Positions 1-7,933 of a DNA stretch of 64,000 nucleotides are shown here, in pieces. The number at the start of each line of letters is the position of its first letter. Position 1 is the stretch's first letter. Under the pieces are notes generated by a model that was given only the letters and a program-made list of their open reading frames with translations, did no database searches and had not been told where the DNA came from. The position numbers and the translations under genes are program-made. This stretch comes from Bdellovibrio svalbardensis (lineage in GTDB: Bacteria; Bdellovibrionota; Bdellovibrionia; Bdellovibrionales; Bdellovibrionaceae), in the NCBI RefSeq assembly GCF_029531655.1, contig NZ_JANRMI010000001.1, forward strand, positions 682,001 through 746,000, in the 5' to 3' direction.

Positions 1-905
1 TAGAACAAGTCTTCGCGGAAAGTTCCCGCTTTGATCATGTCTTCTAAAGGTCTGTTCGTCGCTGCAATGATACGAACGTTGGCAGGGAATTCTCTGTTTG
101 AACCTACCGGAGTGAAAAGCTTTTCCTGAAGCACGCGAAGAATTTTAACTTGCATGAGTTGTGGCATATCGCCGACTTCATCCAAGAACAAAGTCCCGCC
201 CTCAGCATATTGGAATTTTCCGATCTTGCGTTGGTCAGCTCCGGTGAAAGAGCCTTTTTCATGACCAAACAATTCAGACTCAAAAAGATTTTCTGGAATC
301 GCAGAACAGTTGATTGCCACGAATTTTTCATCTTTGCGGGCAGAGTTGAAGTGGATTGCTTTGGCAACCAATTCTTTCCCTGTTCCTGAAGAACCGCGGA
401 TCAAAACCGGTGTGTCCACTTTGGCAAGACGGTGAATAATGTTAAACACCTTTTGCATTTGCGAAGTATTGCCGATGATTTTGCGACCGGCTTCCACCAT
501 CACAGGAGCAGAAGCTGCAACATTTGAGATCAAGTTGTGAGCATTCACAGCTTTGTCGATCAACGCCAGCAAGTCTTCGCTGGCCACAGGTTTTGCAAGA
601 TAGTTGTAAGCGCCATCTTTCACAGCTTGAATCGCGTCGTTGAGAGTCGCGTGAGCTGTCATGACAATGACGATGATGCCTGGATTGAATTCTTTGATTT
701 GACGAAGAGCCTCAAGGCCGTTCATGCGAGGCATGTCCACGTCGAGGATCACGACGTCGTAGCTTTTTTCTCCGGCTTTGATTTTTTCCATCGCATTGAC
801 ACCGTCGAAGGCTTCGTCGATATCAAAGCGTTGAGTGACCGCTAAGGCTGATTTTACTGAAAGTCTTAGACCTTGATCGTCATCGACAACTAGAACCTTA
901 AGCAT
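1..905 (-). CDS. Sigma-54-dependent response regulator (NtrC family), 3' part outside window
   Basis: Partial: the frame is open from the ATG at 905 to the window edge, giving about 301 residues. An N-terminal receiver domain carries the acidic pocket VVDDD near residues 6-10 and the phospho-acceptor Asp55 (VVILDVDMP). It is followed by an AAA+ sigma-54 interaction domain with Walker A GSSGTGKE, the loop GSFTGA (Ser in place of the second-position Ala of GAFTGA) and Walker B GGTLFLDEVGDM. The DNA-binding HTH, expected at the C-terminus, is beyond the edge. The start overlaps the last 8 bases of the sensor kinase gene, so the two are translationally coupled and form a two-component pair. When phosphorylated it should activate sigma-54 promoters; targets cannot be read here. 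Confidence 0.95.
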   Translation of the reverse strand, partial: MLKVLVVDDDQGLRLSVKSALAVTQRFDIDEAFDGVNAMEKIKAGEKSYDVVILDVDMPRMNGLEALRQIKEFNPGIIVIVMTAHATLNDAIQAVKDGAYNYLAKPVASEDLLALIDKAVNAHNLISNVAASAPVMVEAGRKIIGNTSQMQKVFNIIHRLAKVDTPVLIRGSSGTGKELVAKAIHFNSARKDEKFVAINCSAIPENLFESELFGHEKGSFTGADQRKIGKFQYAEGGTLFLDEVGDMPQLMQVKILRVLQEKLFTPVGSNREFPANVRIIAATNRPLEDMIKAGTFREDLF

Positions 906-2781
906 GAATACCCCCGTGCTTGATTGGCAGTTCTACCGTAAAAGTGGATCCATTTCCATAGTTTGATTCTACGAAGATGTTTCCCTGGTGTAGCTCTGTA
1001 AAATATTTAGCCAAGTAGAGCCCTAACCCCGAACCCTTGATAGGTGAACTCTTGGCATTTTTACTTCTAAAAAATTTCATAAAGATATTGTTAAGCTCTT
1101 CAGCTGGAATACCTGGTCCTTGATCGGCAACTTGGATGACGACTTTCTCGCCTTTTTCCTCGCTGCTCACCATGATTTTCGTGTCTTCCGGTGAATACTT
1201 GATGGCGTTCTCGACCAGGTTTGAAAGAACCTGCTTCATCAGATCAGAATCCATAGGAATCGGGAACATCGGCTCAAGCTCTGAAACGATTTGAATGCGT
1301 TTTACCTTCGCCAGGAACTCATGCTTGCGGATCACTTCTTTAAGAACGTTGTTGATGTCCTTGCTTTGCAGATGAAGCTGAACGCCTTCGCTTTCAATGC
1401 GACCGTAATTGAGGATGGCACTGATAAACTTTAATAGATCATCGGCAGAGTGCTTGATGGTATCGACTGCTTCGCGCTGCTGGGAGCTGATGGCATTCGT
1501 GTCGGTCAGGATGACGTCTGTCATTCCTTGAATCCGCGCAATCGGTGTTTTCAAATCATGGGACATCATCGAGATAAAGTTTGTTTTAAGCTCTTCAACT
1601 TGGCTCAAGAGCTTATTTTTTTGATAGTATTCCCAGCTACGGCGATTCTCGACAATCAAACGATAGGGGATGAAGAAGTAATAACACAGGAAGATAGCAA
1701 GAACCGGAGCTGCCATGGGGATCCAAACACCCAAAGGCCAGAAGGCCACATAGCAAAGAACTGTGAAACCCAGAAGTGTTTCACCTAAAAGCAGCAAGCC
1801 CGCAGTGGGTTTCATGCTGAGAACAACGTGAATCGTCAAGATAGAGATAAAAAGAATCAAAACTGCATTGAGCCAGGTCGGAGCCATGCGCGGGGCTGAG
1901 TTCAAGATCATCGTATCGAACATATTGGCGTGCATCTCTGCCGAAGGCATCGCCATGATTTCGCGGGAGTAAGGGGTCAGAATATAATCGCGTGAAGTTT
2001 GGGCCGTATCCTGCCCCACGATAACAACTTTATTGCGTAAAGCGCCTGCCGGCATGGTGGCATCTAAGACATCAGAGAAAGAGTGGCGAGGATAAGAACC
2101 CGTCGGTCTGAAATCGATATACACTTGCTGTGATCCCGCGAAATCAAATTGCCCGCGGATGACCTTCAAATCTAAAATGGTGGGATTGTAGGTCGCGGCT
2201 ACTTTTGCATGAAGAAGTGGCTGTTCCTGGTATGAAACCAACATGCGGCGAGTGACATTGTCTTTCGCAAAGATCTTCAAATCAGAAGTTTTCGGAGCAG
2301 AGGCTACAGGAACTTTCTCAAATGGATAAATCAAAGTTAAGGAGTTCTCTTCGCCCTTGAGGACCAAATCGTTACTGACGACAAAGAGTCCCGGAATGTT
2401 GGCAGCGACTTCGGCCAGGGCCTTTTTTTCTTCCAAAGTGCCTTTAAGTTCTTCCATGCGAATATCTAAAACGACAAAGCGCGGTTCTTGTGTCTTTAGC
2501 TTTTCAAGCAAGGACGTCAGAATCGAAGCCTTCATATCGCTTTTTAGTTTTTGAACACTGAGTGAATCCAGAAGGACCAGTTCAACATTTCCTGAAGTGG
2601 GCTGGGCCGCTCGCGTGCGCACACGCAAGTCATATAAGAAGCCTTCGAGATAATCGAGTTTGATCTGGGACAAAAAGAAAGCAATCACCGAGGCGAAGAC
2701 GACTCTCAGTGCAATGAGGGCAAAACGACGGCGTCGGCCCGGGATTTCAGTTTTCTCTTCAAGGGAGGGCGGAAGAGGCAT
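898..2781 (-). CDS. CHASE2-domain sensor histidine kinase
   Basis: 627 residues. One N-terminal membrane segment (about 20-40) precedes a long extracytoplasmic CHASE2-like region (about 41-295). Three closely spaced membrane segments follow (about 303-375), which is the usual CHASE2 layout. The cytoplasmic kinase has the HisKA phospho-acceptor His408 in SHDLKTP, the N box NLVENAIKYS (521-530), G1 DQGPGIP (553-559) and G2 GSGLGLYL (583-590), so it should be catalytically competent. It is the partner of the overlapping NtrC-type regulator. The ligand of the CHASE2 domain is unknown. No strong ribosome-binding site precedes the ATG at 2781, so the exact start is less sure than the gene. Confidence 0.93.
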   Translation of the reverse strand: MPLPPSLEEKTEIPGRRRRFALIALRVVFASVIAFFLSQIKLDYLEGFLYDLRVRTRAAQPTSGNVELVLLDSLSVQKLKSDMKASILTSLLEKLKTQEPRFVVLDIRMEELKGTLEEKKALAEVAANIPGLFVVSNDLVLKGEENSLTLIYPFEKVPVASAPKTSDLKIFAKDNVTRRMLVSYQEQPLLHAKVAATYNPTILDLKVIRGQFDFAGSQQVYIDFRPTGSYPRHSFSDVLDATMPAGALRNKVVIVGQDTAQTSRDYILTPYSREIMAMPSAEMHANMFDTMILNSAPRMAPTWLNAVLILFISILTIHVVLSMKPTAGLLLLGETLLGFTVLCYVAFWPLGVWIPMAAPVLAIFLCYYFFIPYRLIVENRRSWEYYQKNKLLSQVEELKTNFISMMSHDLKTPIARIQGMTDVILTDTNAISSQQREAVDTIKHSADDLLKFISAILNYGRIESEGVQLHLQSKDINNVLKEVIRKHEFLAKVKRIQIVSELEPMFPIPMDSDLMKQVLSNLVENAIKYSPEDTKIMVSSEEKGEKVVIQVADQGPGIPAEELNNIFMKFFRSKNAKSSPIKGSGLGLYLAKYFTELHQGNIFVESNYGNGSTFTVELPIKHGGIHA

Positions 2782-2807
2782 AACTTTCTGATCTCAGCTT
2801 TCTGTTA

Positions 2808-2855
2808 ACTCCGAATTCGTCGGAGTGGCGACTATCGCTCCGATTGTGCCGGAGC
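2808..2855. repeat. Two adjacent hairpins between the peptide gene and the sensor kinase
   Basis: The first hairpin is a perfect 7-bp stem, ACTCCGA/TCGGAGT, at 2808-2814 and 2820-2826. The second is GCTCCG/CGGAGC at 2837-2842 and 2850-2855. Read on the minus strand the first is 18/19 identical to a hairpin between fliR and flhB at 36324-36342, so it may be a dispersed REP-like element. Either hairpin could also end or stabilise the radical-SAM/peptide transcript, but there is no U-tract. Confidence 0.5.
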
Positions 2856-2873
2856 CGCTACGACAATTAAAAT

Positions 2874-2975
2874 TTAAGTTCCTTCAAGAGGTACGCAACC
2901 TTTGGGACCTTCTTTGATGCCAGTAGGTGCCGTTTTCTTGGGAGCTACTTTTTTAATATGTTTTGTGTTCGTCAT
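2874..2975 (-). CDS. Candidate RiPP precursor peptide, 33 residues
   Basis: A 33-codon ORF starts at ATG 2975 behind a good Shine-Dalgarno (AAGGTGAG, 4 bases from the ATG). It begins 14 bp after the stop of the radical SAM/SPASM gene on the same strand. The peptide is lysine-rich at its N-terminal half (a plausible leader) and ends in GPKGCVPLEGT, with a single Cys and several Gly, Pro and Thr residues (a plausible core). Position, ribosome-binding site and composition fit a substrate of the adjacent maturase. No known precursor family is recognised. A chance ORF in the 3' leader cannot be excluded. Confidence 0.6.
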   Translation of the reverse strand: MTNTKHIKKVAPKKTAPTGIKEGPKGCVPLEGT

Positions 2976-2989
2976 TTGTCTCACCTTTT

Positions 2990-4312
2990 CTAGCCTCTGC
3001 TTCTTTCATAATATACCAGGGAGAGGCTTATCAAGTATCTGGTTCTTTCGCAAAAACTCACATGCTTCTTATGTTTGTCGCCTGTGAGGGATTTATGGAC
3101 AAAAAGGCAACCACCACCGCACAGGAATCGAGCCCAGCAGTTTTGGCAGTTGTTTTTCTCGATCAAGGGAGCTTGGAGTTTCTCCAATGCGGCCATATCG
3201 AGATTCTGAGCTTCACCCAGAAGTTCACTCTTCTTACCCACCTCAAGGGGGCAAGAATAAAGTTTATTGTTAGAATCAAAGCTCAACAAGGACTTCCCTG
3301 TGCCACAATGATTTTCAGTTTTGCGCTGTTGATCTAGCGCACGGAAGTAGCCGTCAAAAAGTGTAATTTTGCGAAGTTCAGCTTCGCCGCCTCGAGAGTA
3401 GGCAAGCTCAGCCACGCGAGTCATTTCCGCCATGAATTTGCCGTTGGCTGCAGAGTCCGACTCGGTCACATCGAAAGTAAACTCATAGGCATCGGCATTG
3501 AATTCTGAAAAGAAAATGTAGGCCTTTTCGACTTCCAGGTTTTGCTTGCTGAAAACAGCATGCAAAAGAATGCGACCCAGGTCTTCTTTGCGTGACAGAA
3601 TTTTCTTAAGACCTGCGATAACAGCTTTGGAAGAACCTTCACCGTTTCTTTGAGGACGAGCCAGGTCATGAGTTTCAGCGGGGCCATCGATACTGACAGT
3701 GACAGAGGCCTTGATTGAAGCCAGAAGTTCTAAATTCTTATCGTTCACCAAGGTGGCGTTAGTAATAACGCTAAAGCTGGATTTTAAGTTCTGTTGTTCA
3801 GCAATGATATTCACATAATCCGCAATCAACTTGATCGCTTCAGGATAAAGAAGAGGCTCGCCACCCAAGAAAGTGATGTGGAAAGTTTCACCTTCCTTGA
3901 GTTTGTTCATAAAGAACAAGATTTGCGGCAAAGTTTTTTCTACAGAGATGCGGGCGATTGGATCACCGTAAGTGCCATCACCACCTGCAGCGCAGTAGGT
4001 GCAATGCAAATTGCAGATTTGAGTCACGTTCAGGGTGAGGCTGCGAATGCCAAATTTCAAATTGGCGGTCTTGGCCTCAGGGTTGACCTCTTGATTCCAG
4101 TTTTCCAAAGACTCAAGAGCTTCGACATCGACACCAGGTTCATAGCTTTCCATATTCATGACAAAGCCGTTGTCAAAAGTGGAGGGCGCCATAGACTCCC
4201 AAGCCTGTTCAGAAACTTGAGCCACTTCCAGATTGCGCGCATGGAATGCCACCGGGGAGGTGTTAAGCCCCGTCTTAATGGCAATAATGTCCTTGTGTCT
4301 GCGCAACTGCAT
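2990..4312 (-). CDS. Radical SAM/SPASM peptide-maturase-like protein
   Basis: 440 residues from the preferred start at 4312, which has AAGGG seven bases upstream; an in-frame start at 4339 lacks one. An N-terminal region of about 90 residues precedes the radical SAM core. The core has the cluster motif CNLHCTYC (Cys100, 104, 107) and the GGEP motif (FLGGEPLLYP). The C-terminal SPASM region is Cys-rich (CGTGKS, SCPLE, CQNCWARFLCGGGC, FCERT), as needed for auxiliary 4Fe-4S clusters. Such enzymes modify peptides or proteins, for example sactipeptide-type crosslinks or anaerobic sulfatase maturation. No sulfatase is nearby, but a 33-residue ORF follows at 14 bp, favouring a RiPP role. Substrate and reaction are inferred only. 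Confidence 0.88.
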   Translation of the reverse strand: MQLRRHKDIIAIKTGLNTSPVAFHARNLEVAQVSEQAWESMAPSTFDNGFVMNMESYEPGVDVEALESLENWNQEVNPEAKTANLKFGIRSLTLNVTQICNLHCTYCAAGGDGTYGDPIARISVEKTLPQILFFMNKLKEGETFHITFLGGEPLLYPEAIKLIADYVNIIAEQQNLKSSFSVITNATLVNDKNLELLASIKASVTVSIDGPAETHDLARPQRNGEGSSKAVIAGLKKILSRKEDLGRILLHAVFSKQNLEVEKAYIFFSEFNADAYEFTFDVTESDSAANGKFMAEMTRVAELAYSRGGEAELRKITLFDGYFRALDQQRKTENHCGTGKSLLSFDSNNKLYSCPLEVGKKSELLGEAQNLDMAALEKLQAPLIEKNNCQNCWARFLCGGGCLFVHKSLTGDKHKKHVSFCERTRYLISLSLVYYERSRG

Positions 4313-4388
4313 CTGGTTTCCCTTCGTCACCAGTAGCAAAAGTGTGCAAAGGATGGGCCAGTATTTTTAGGGCTGAAAAGGGGCTAAA

Positions 4389-4415
4389 CCCCAGAAAACT
4401 CTAGATTTTCTGGGG
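4389..4415 (-). terminator. Putative terminator after the periplasmic protein gene
   Basis: A perfect 10-bp stem, CCCCAGAAAA/TTTTCTGGGG, with a 7-base loop lies 33 bases after the stop of the gene at 4449-6404. The following T-tract on the minus strand is short (TTT), so strength is uncertain. Confidence 0.5.
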
Positions 4416-4448
4416 TCAAAATGCACTTTTTACAGGTTTGTTTAAAAG

Positions 4449-6404
4449 TCAGTAGACTTTGAACTCACCGGTTTCATCGGTAAGTAGGCGGAGGTCGAAG
4501 GAGCGGTCGCTAATGACGCGTTGAATGTACATTAGGGACTTGTAGAGTTCTTCCTGTTCGAAGTTCCCGAAACGGTAAGAAATGGTTGGAACATCCTTGG
4601 CAGAGAAGGTCATCTCATAGGCGATCAAAGAATTCAGCTGATTGGCAGGAATCAAAGACATCAGGAAGCCGCCGCCGTACTGCTGCCATAATGGATGATC
4701 TTTCAAATTCTTGAAGGCGTTGTAGCGCTCAGCCGAAGGTTTCGCTGGATCGAAGATCAAAGTCAGCGCCTTCGCTACATTTTCGATGTCGCGCTCATAG
4801 CGGTCCAAGCCAAGCATTCTTTGTTGTGAATCGGCAAAAGGATCTTCATCGCGTGGTGGTGCTTTGGGGCGACCGTGAGTTTTTATGAAATTATAAAAGC
4901 GCACTTTTGCCAATGGATAATCCAATTTAGGAATTGCGCGGATCGCCTGAGGATGGAAGAAGAGTTCATTTCTAAAGTAACCATTCACGCGGTTGCCGTC
5001 AGAGAAGTCCCATTTTTTCCAGTCAATGCGCGCATATTCTGAAGCGGGAATGACTGACTTGACATGCTCTTGGATGTCTTTGTAGTCGCCTTTAGAGACG
5101 TTTTTCATCTTCACTTCTCGACCCAATGTCAGAGCCACGAAATCACGAATAACCCAGTTGTCATCTGCAGAGAAAAGCATGTTGGATGAGATGCGAGTCT
5201 CGTCACCGAACAGACCAAAGATGACGTTAATCTGTTTCTTTGTTTGATAAGAATCCAGGATATACTTTTGTTCAGTGTCGTCACGATCTACATGCACGAC
5301 TTTGTTTTGCGCGTAAGTGGAGCCTGATTCAAAACGTAAAATATTAAGACCGAATTTAAATGAAGAACTCGTGCTCAAGGAGTCATTGGACCCTTTGAAA
5401 ATACGGTCAATACGACGTTTGAAAGGCTCGAGTTCGTGATCTTCCCTGGCAATCTCTTCAACAGTGGAAAGATCTGTCAGGAGGTCGTCTTGAACGGATT
5501 TGCTTTTCTCGAGTGGATTGATGAAAGCAAGGTCTTTAAAGCGCGTTTTCTTCTGAATTAAAGTATCATAGGCTTGTGCTGCTTGAGAATTGTTCAAGTC
5601 AAACACATAGTCGAGCATGAAAAGATGGTTCGAACTTTTACCCAAGCCAAGGCTGAGAGGATCAAGATCAATCCAGCTTTTGATTCGTTTATCGAGATAC
5701 TTAAAGCCTACAATTTTGAAGTTACCCAAGGTCACAGAGCCATCTGCACCCACGCCTTTTCCACGCAGGGCAATCAGCTTCACGCGAAGCTTGTTGTTGG
5801 GCATTCTGAAGGTATGAATGAGGAATTCCCCAGAGACAAAGGCATGGGTTGAGGCACCCGCGCTTCCGATTGCAGAAAAGGGAGAATCTGTACCGAGGGA
5901 GACGACGAAAGAAAGCTTTCCCGTGATGGCAACGAAGTCACCGGGATTTAAATTGCGAATGGCCTGTTCCGCAGAAAGCGGAAGATTTCTGGGGCCATAA
6001 GGAAGGGCCGTTAAAGATTCACTTTGCTTTCTAAACTGGCGCGCGAAAATGATTTCAGACTTATTATCAATGGAAAATCCAAGAGGCAGATCATTGCCGT
6101 CGATAAAGTCACCCGGGTTGGCATTAACGTCCAAAGTGTACTTATCCAGTCGTGTATAGAAACCGTCGACATAGGAAGGCTCTGACTGGATTTTATATTT
6201 GAGCGCAGCGGAAAGCCCGTCGTAAACAGGGGCATCTACGATGTTGATCGTTCCGCCAACCCTTTGCTTGGCGATAAGGTTTTTAACCTTGGTTGCGACT
6301 TTAGAGGGTTCTAAAAAATCCAGGCCCCCTGCGTGTGCGGGAAGAATGGGAGACAATAGAAGACCCGATGAGAGGGTCAAAGACAGGACATGCTGGGCGA
6401 TTTT
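4449..6404 (-). CDS. Secreted protein of unknown function, 651 residues
   Basis: The start at 6404 has GGAGG at good spacing and opens directly into a Sec signal peptide (MKIAQHVLSLTLSSG, cleavage after AHA near residue 25). An upstream in-frame start at 6449 would bury the signal. The mature protein is rich in aromatic and charged residues with no membrane segment, which suggests a periplasmic or outer-surface location. No domain is recognised and no catalytic motif stands out. The gene stands alone, divergent from the ferredoxin gene, with a hairpin after its stop. Likely lineage-specific; function unknown. Confidence 0.85.
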   Translation of the reverse strand, partial: KIAQHVLSLTLSSGLLLSPILPAHAGGLDFLEPSKVATKVKNLIAKQRVGGTINIVDAPVYDGLSAALKYKIQSEPSYVDGFYTRLDKYTLDVNANPGDFIDGNDLPLGFSIDNKSEIIFARQFRKQSESLTALPYGPRNLPLSAEQAIRNLNPGDFVAITGKLSFVVSLGTDSPFSAIGSAGASTHAFVSGEFLIHTFRMPNNKLRVKLIALRGKGVGADGSVTLGNFKIVGFKYLDKRIKSWIDLDPLSLGLGKSSNHLFMLDYVFDLNNSQAAQAYDTLIQKKTRFKDLAFINPLEKSKSVQDDLLTDLSTVEEIAREDHELEPFKRRIDRIFKGSNDSLSTSSSFKFGLNILRFESGSTYAQNKVVHVDRDDTEQKYILDSYQTKKQINVIFGLFGDETRISSNMLFSADDNWVIRDFVALTLGREVKMKNVSKGDYKDIQEHVKSVIPASEYARIDWKKWDFSDGNRVNGYFRNELFFHPQAIRAIPKLDYPLAKVRFYNFIKTHGRPKAPPRDEDPFADSQQRMLGLDRYERDIENVAKALTLIFDPAKPSAERYNAFKNLKDHPLWQQYGGGFLMSLIPANQLNSLIAYEMTFSAKDVPTISYRFGNFEQEELYKSLMYIQRVISDRSFDLRLLTDETGEFKVY

Positions 6405-6631
6405 CATCGCGGAACCTCCGAATAAATTTGCTAAAACATTACAAAGCATTGCAAGTGAGGTGCCTCGCTAACTAGCGGTAAAGTTTAGTTCATAGTTCGA
6501 AGGATCTCTTAAATACTTGGTCTGTCGAGAAGTTCAACAGTGTTTCGAGGCGCGTGGGTTCACCGATGGCGACGCAGTTTAATCAACAGACTCTTCTTCC
6601 AAAACTGATGCGAGAGCTTTACCATCACAGT

Positions 6632-6892
6632 ATGAAAATTCAGTTTATTTTGGGTGGAGTTGAAACAGAGGTTGAAGCGGAATCGGGAAGAAATCTTCTG
6701 GATATCGCTCTGGTGGCGCGACTTCGACCTCCCTATTCTTGTCTTGAAGGACATTGTGGAACTTGCGAGGCCTTCATCGAACATGGTGAAACCAGTGAAG
6801 ACAAAACTGATACGCATATCGTTCGCACTTGTCAGGCTATACCTAAGTCTGACTCGGTCAGAGTTAATTACGATAAAGTCGAGCCTAAATAA
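6632..6892 (+). CDS. 2Fe-2S ferredoxin-like protein
   Basis: 86 residues from MKIQ. The plant-type 2Fe-2S signature is clear: Cys37, 42 and 45 in CLEGHCGTC plus Cys67 in RTCQA, in a beta-grasp-sized protein. It would carry single electrons, or it may act as a stand-alone partner of an oxygenase or reductase not present here. The frame is open upstream to a GTG at 6554 (GAGG just before it), so an N-terminal extension of 26 residues is possible. I chose 6632 because the family fold begins there. The metallo-hydrolase gene follows after 44 bp on the same strand. Confidence 0.82.
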   Translation: MKIQFILGGVETEVEAESGRNLLDIALVARLRPPYSCLEGHCGTCEAFIEHGETSEDKTDTHIVRTCQAIPKSDSVRVNYDKVEPK

Positions 6893-6936
6893 TATGTGTT
6901 TGATTCGTGTTTTTTAACGGGTATTCTGACAGCTCT

Positions 6937-7917
6937 ATGTCTCTCACTATAAAATTTTGGGGCGTGCGGGGATCACTTCCTTCAGCTCCTACACCGACGG
7001 AATGGACATATCATATTGAAGGAGTTCTTCGTAACTTCTTCTCGTTGGGCTATCGTGATCTTTCACAAGTTTCAAAATACATCAAAAGTATCGAAGAACC
7101 TGTGGTTGGAGGTTATGGCACCGCGACTACATCCGTTGAGCTTCGTTGTGGGCGATCGCAAATCATTATCGATGGCGGCAGTGGTATTCGCACTCTGAGT
7201 GAAAGTATCATGACGGGAACTTTGGGCAGAGCCAAAGGTCCTTTTCACATTTTCATGACTCACTTTCATTGGGACCATGTGATTGGTTTGCCATTTTTTA
7301 CTCCGCATTTCATTCCAGGCAGTGAAATTCACTACTATGCGGTTCAAAGTGATCTCGAACAGCTGATTCGGGGAATTTTTAAGAGACCTTATTTTCCAGT
7401 TCCATTTGAAGATCTAAAAGCGAAGATTCATTTCCATGTTTTAGAGCCTCGTAAGCCGGTCAAAGTGGACGATTTCACGGTCACTCCATTCAAGCTTGAT
7501 CATCCAGATCCTTGTTGGGGTTATAAAGTCGAAGCCGCCGGGAAAACATACGCACATTGTGTGGATACAGAAGGAACTCGCGTGACTCCGGAAGAGTTGG
7601 GTGAAGATCTTCCTTTGTATCAGAACGTTGATGTGATGTATTTCGATGCGCAATACACTTTGCCTGAGCTTGCTGAAAAGGCAAACTGGGGTCACAGTGC
7701 CGCACAAGTGGGACTTGAAATCGCTTTGCGTGAAGGAATTCGCAGAGTTCTTTTTGCCCATCATGATCCGGGTGCGCGTTCTGAGCATGTTATGGAGCTG
7801 AAGCGCCAAACCGGCGAGTACTATCAATCTCTGATATCGAAAGCTTCTGAAAACAAAGAGAACATCAACGAGATTATCTGGGACTTCGCTCACGAAGGAC
7901 TGGAAATCGTCCTTTAG
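6937..7917 (+). CDS. Metallo-beta-lactamase-fold hydrolase
   Basis: 326 residues. The N-terminal MSLTIKFWGVRGS and the zinc-binding motif THFHWDH (His109, His111, Asp113, His114) mark the PhnP/RNase Z-like branch of the fold. Further metal-ligand candidates are a His and an Asp in CVDTEG and the FAHHDP motif near residue 280. The start at 6937 matches the family start; a GTG at 6907 would add ten unrelated residues. It probably cleaves a phosphodiester or a cyclic nucleotide-like substrate, but the substrate cannot be decided. It converges with the penicillin-binding protein gene, 6 bp apart. Confidence 0.85.
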   Translation: MSLTIKFWGVRGSLPSAPTPTEWTYHIEGVLRNFFSLGYRDLSQVSKYIKSIEEPVVGGYGTATTSVELRCGRSQIIIDGGSGIRTLSESIMTGTLGRAKGPFHIFMTHFHWDHVIGLPFFTPHFIPGSEIHYYAVQSDLEQLIRGIFKRPYFPVPFEDLKAKIHFHVLEPRKPVKVDDFTVTPFKLDHPDPCWGYKVEAAGKTYAHCVDTEGTRVTPEELGEDLPLYQNVDVMYFDAQYTLPELAEKANWGHSAAQVGLEIALREGIRRVLFAHHDPGARSEHVMELKRQTGEYYQSLISKASENKENINEIIWDFAHEGLEIVL

Positions 7918-7933
7918 GAACCCTTAGGGTTCC
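7917..7933. terminator. Hairpin joining the two convergent stop codons
   Basis: GGAACCC-TTA-GGGTTCC forms a perfect 7-bp stem. The last base of the hydrolase stop (TAG, 7915-7917) starts the stem and the loop is exactly the minus-strand stop (TAA) of the penicillin-binding protein. T-rich sequence (GTTCCTTTTC) follows on the plus strand. Probably a compact convergent terminator. Confidence 0.5.

Noticed and set aside
3794-4336. 180-codon frame opposite the radical SAM gene
   Set aside because: The motif-bearing protein is on the minus strand; this frame has no motif or start signal.
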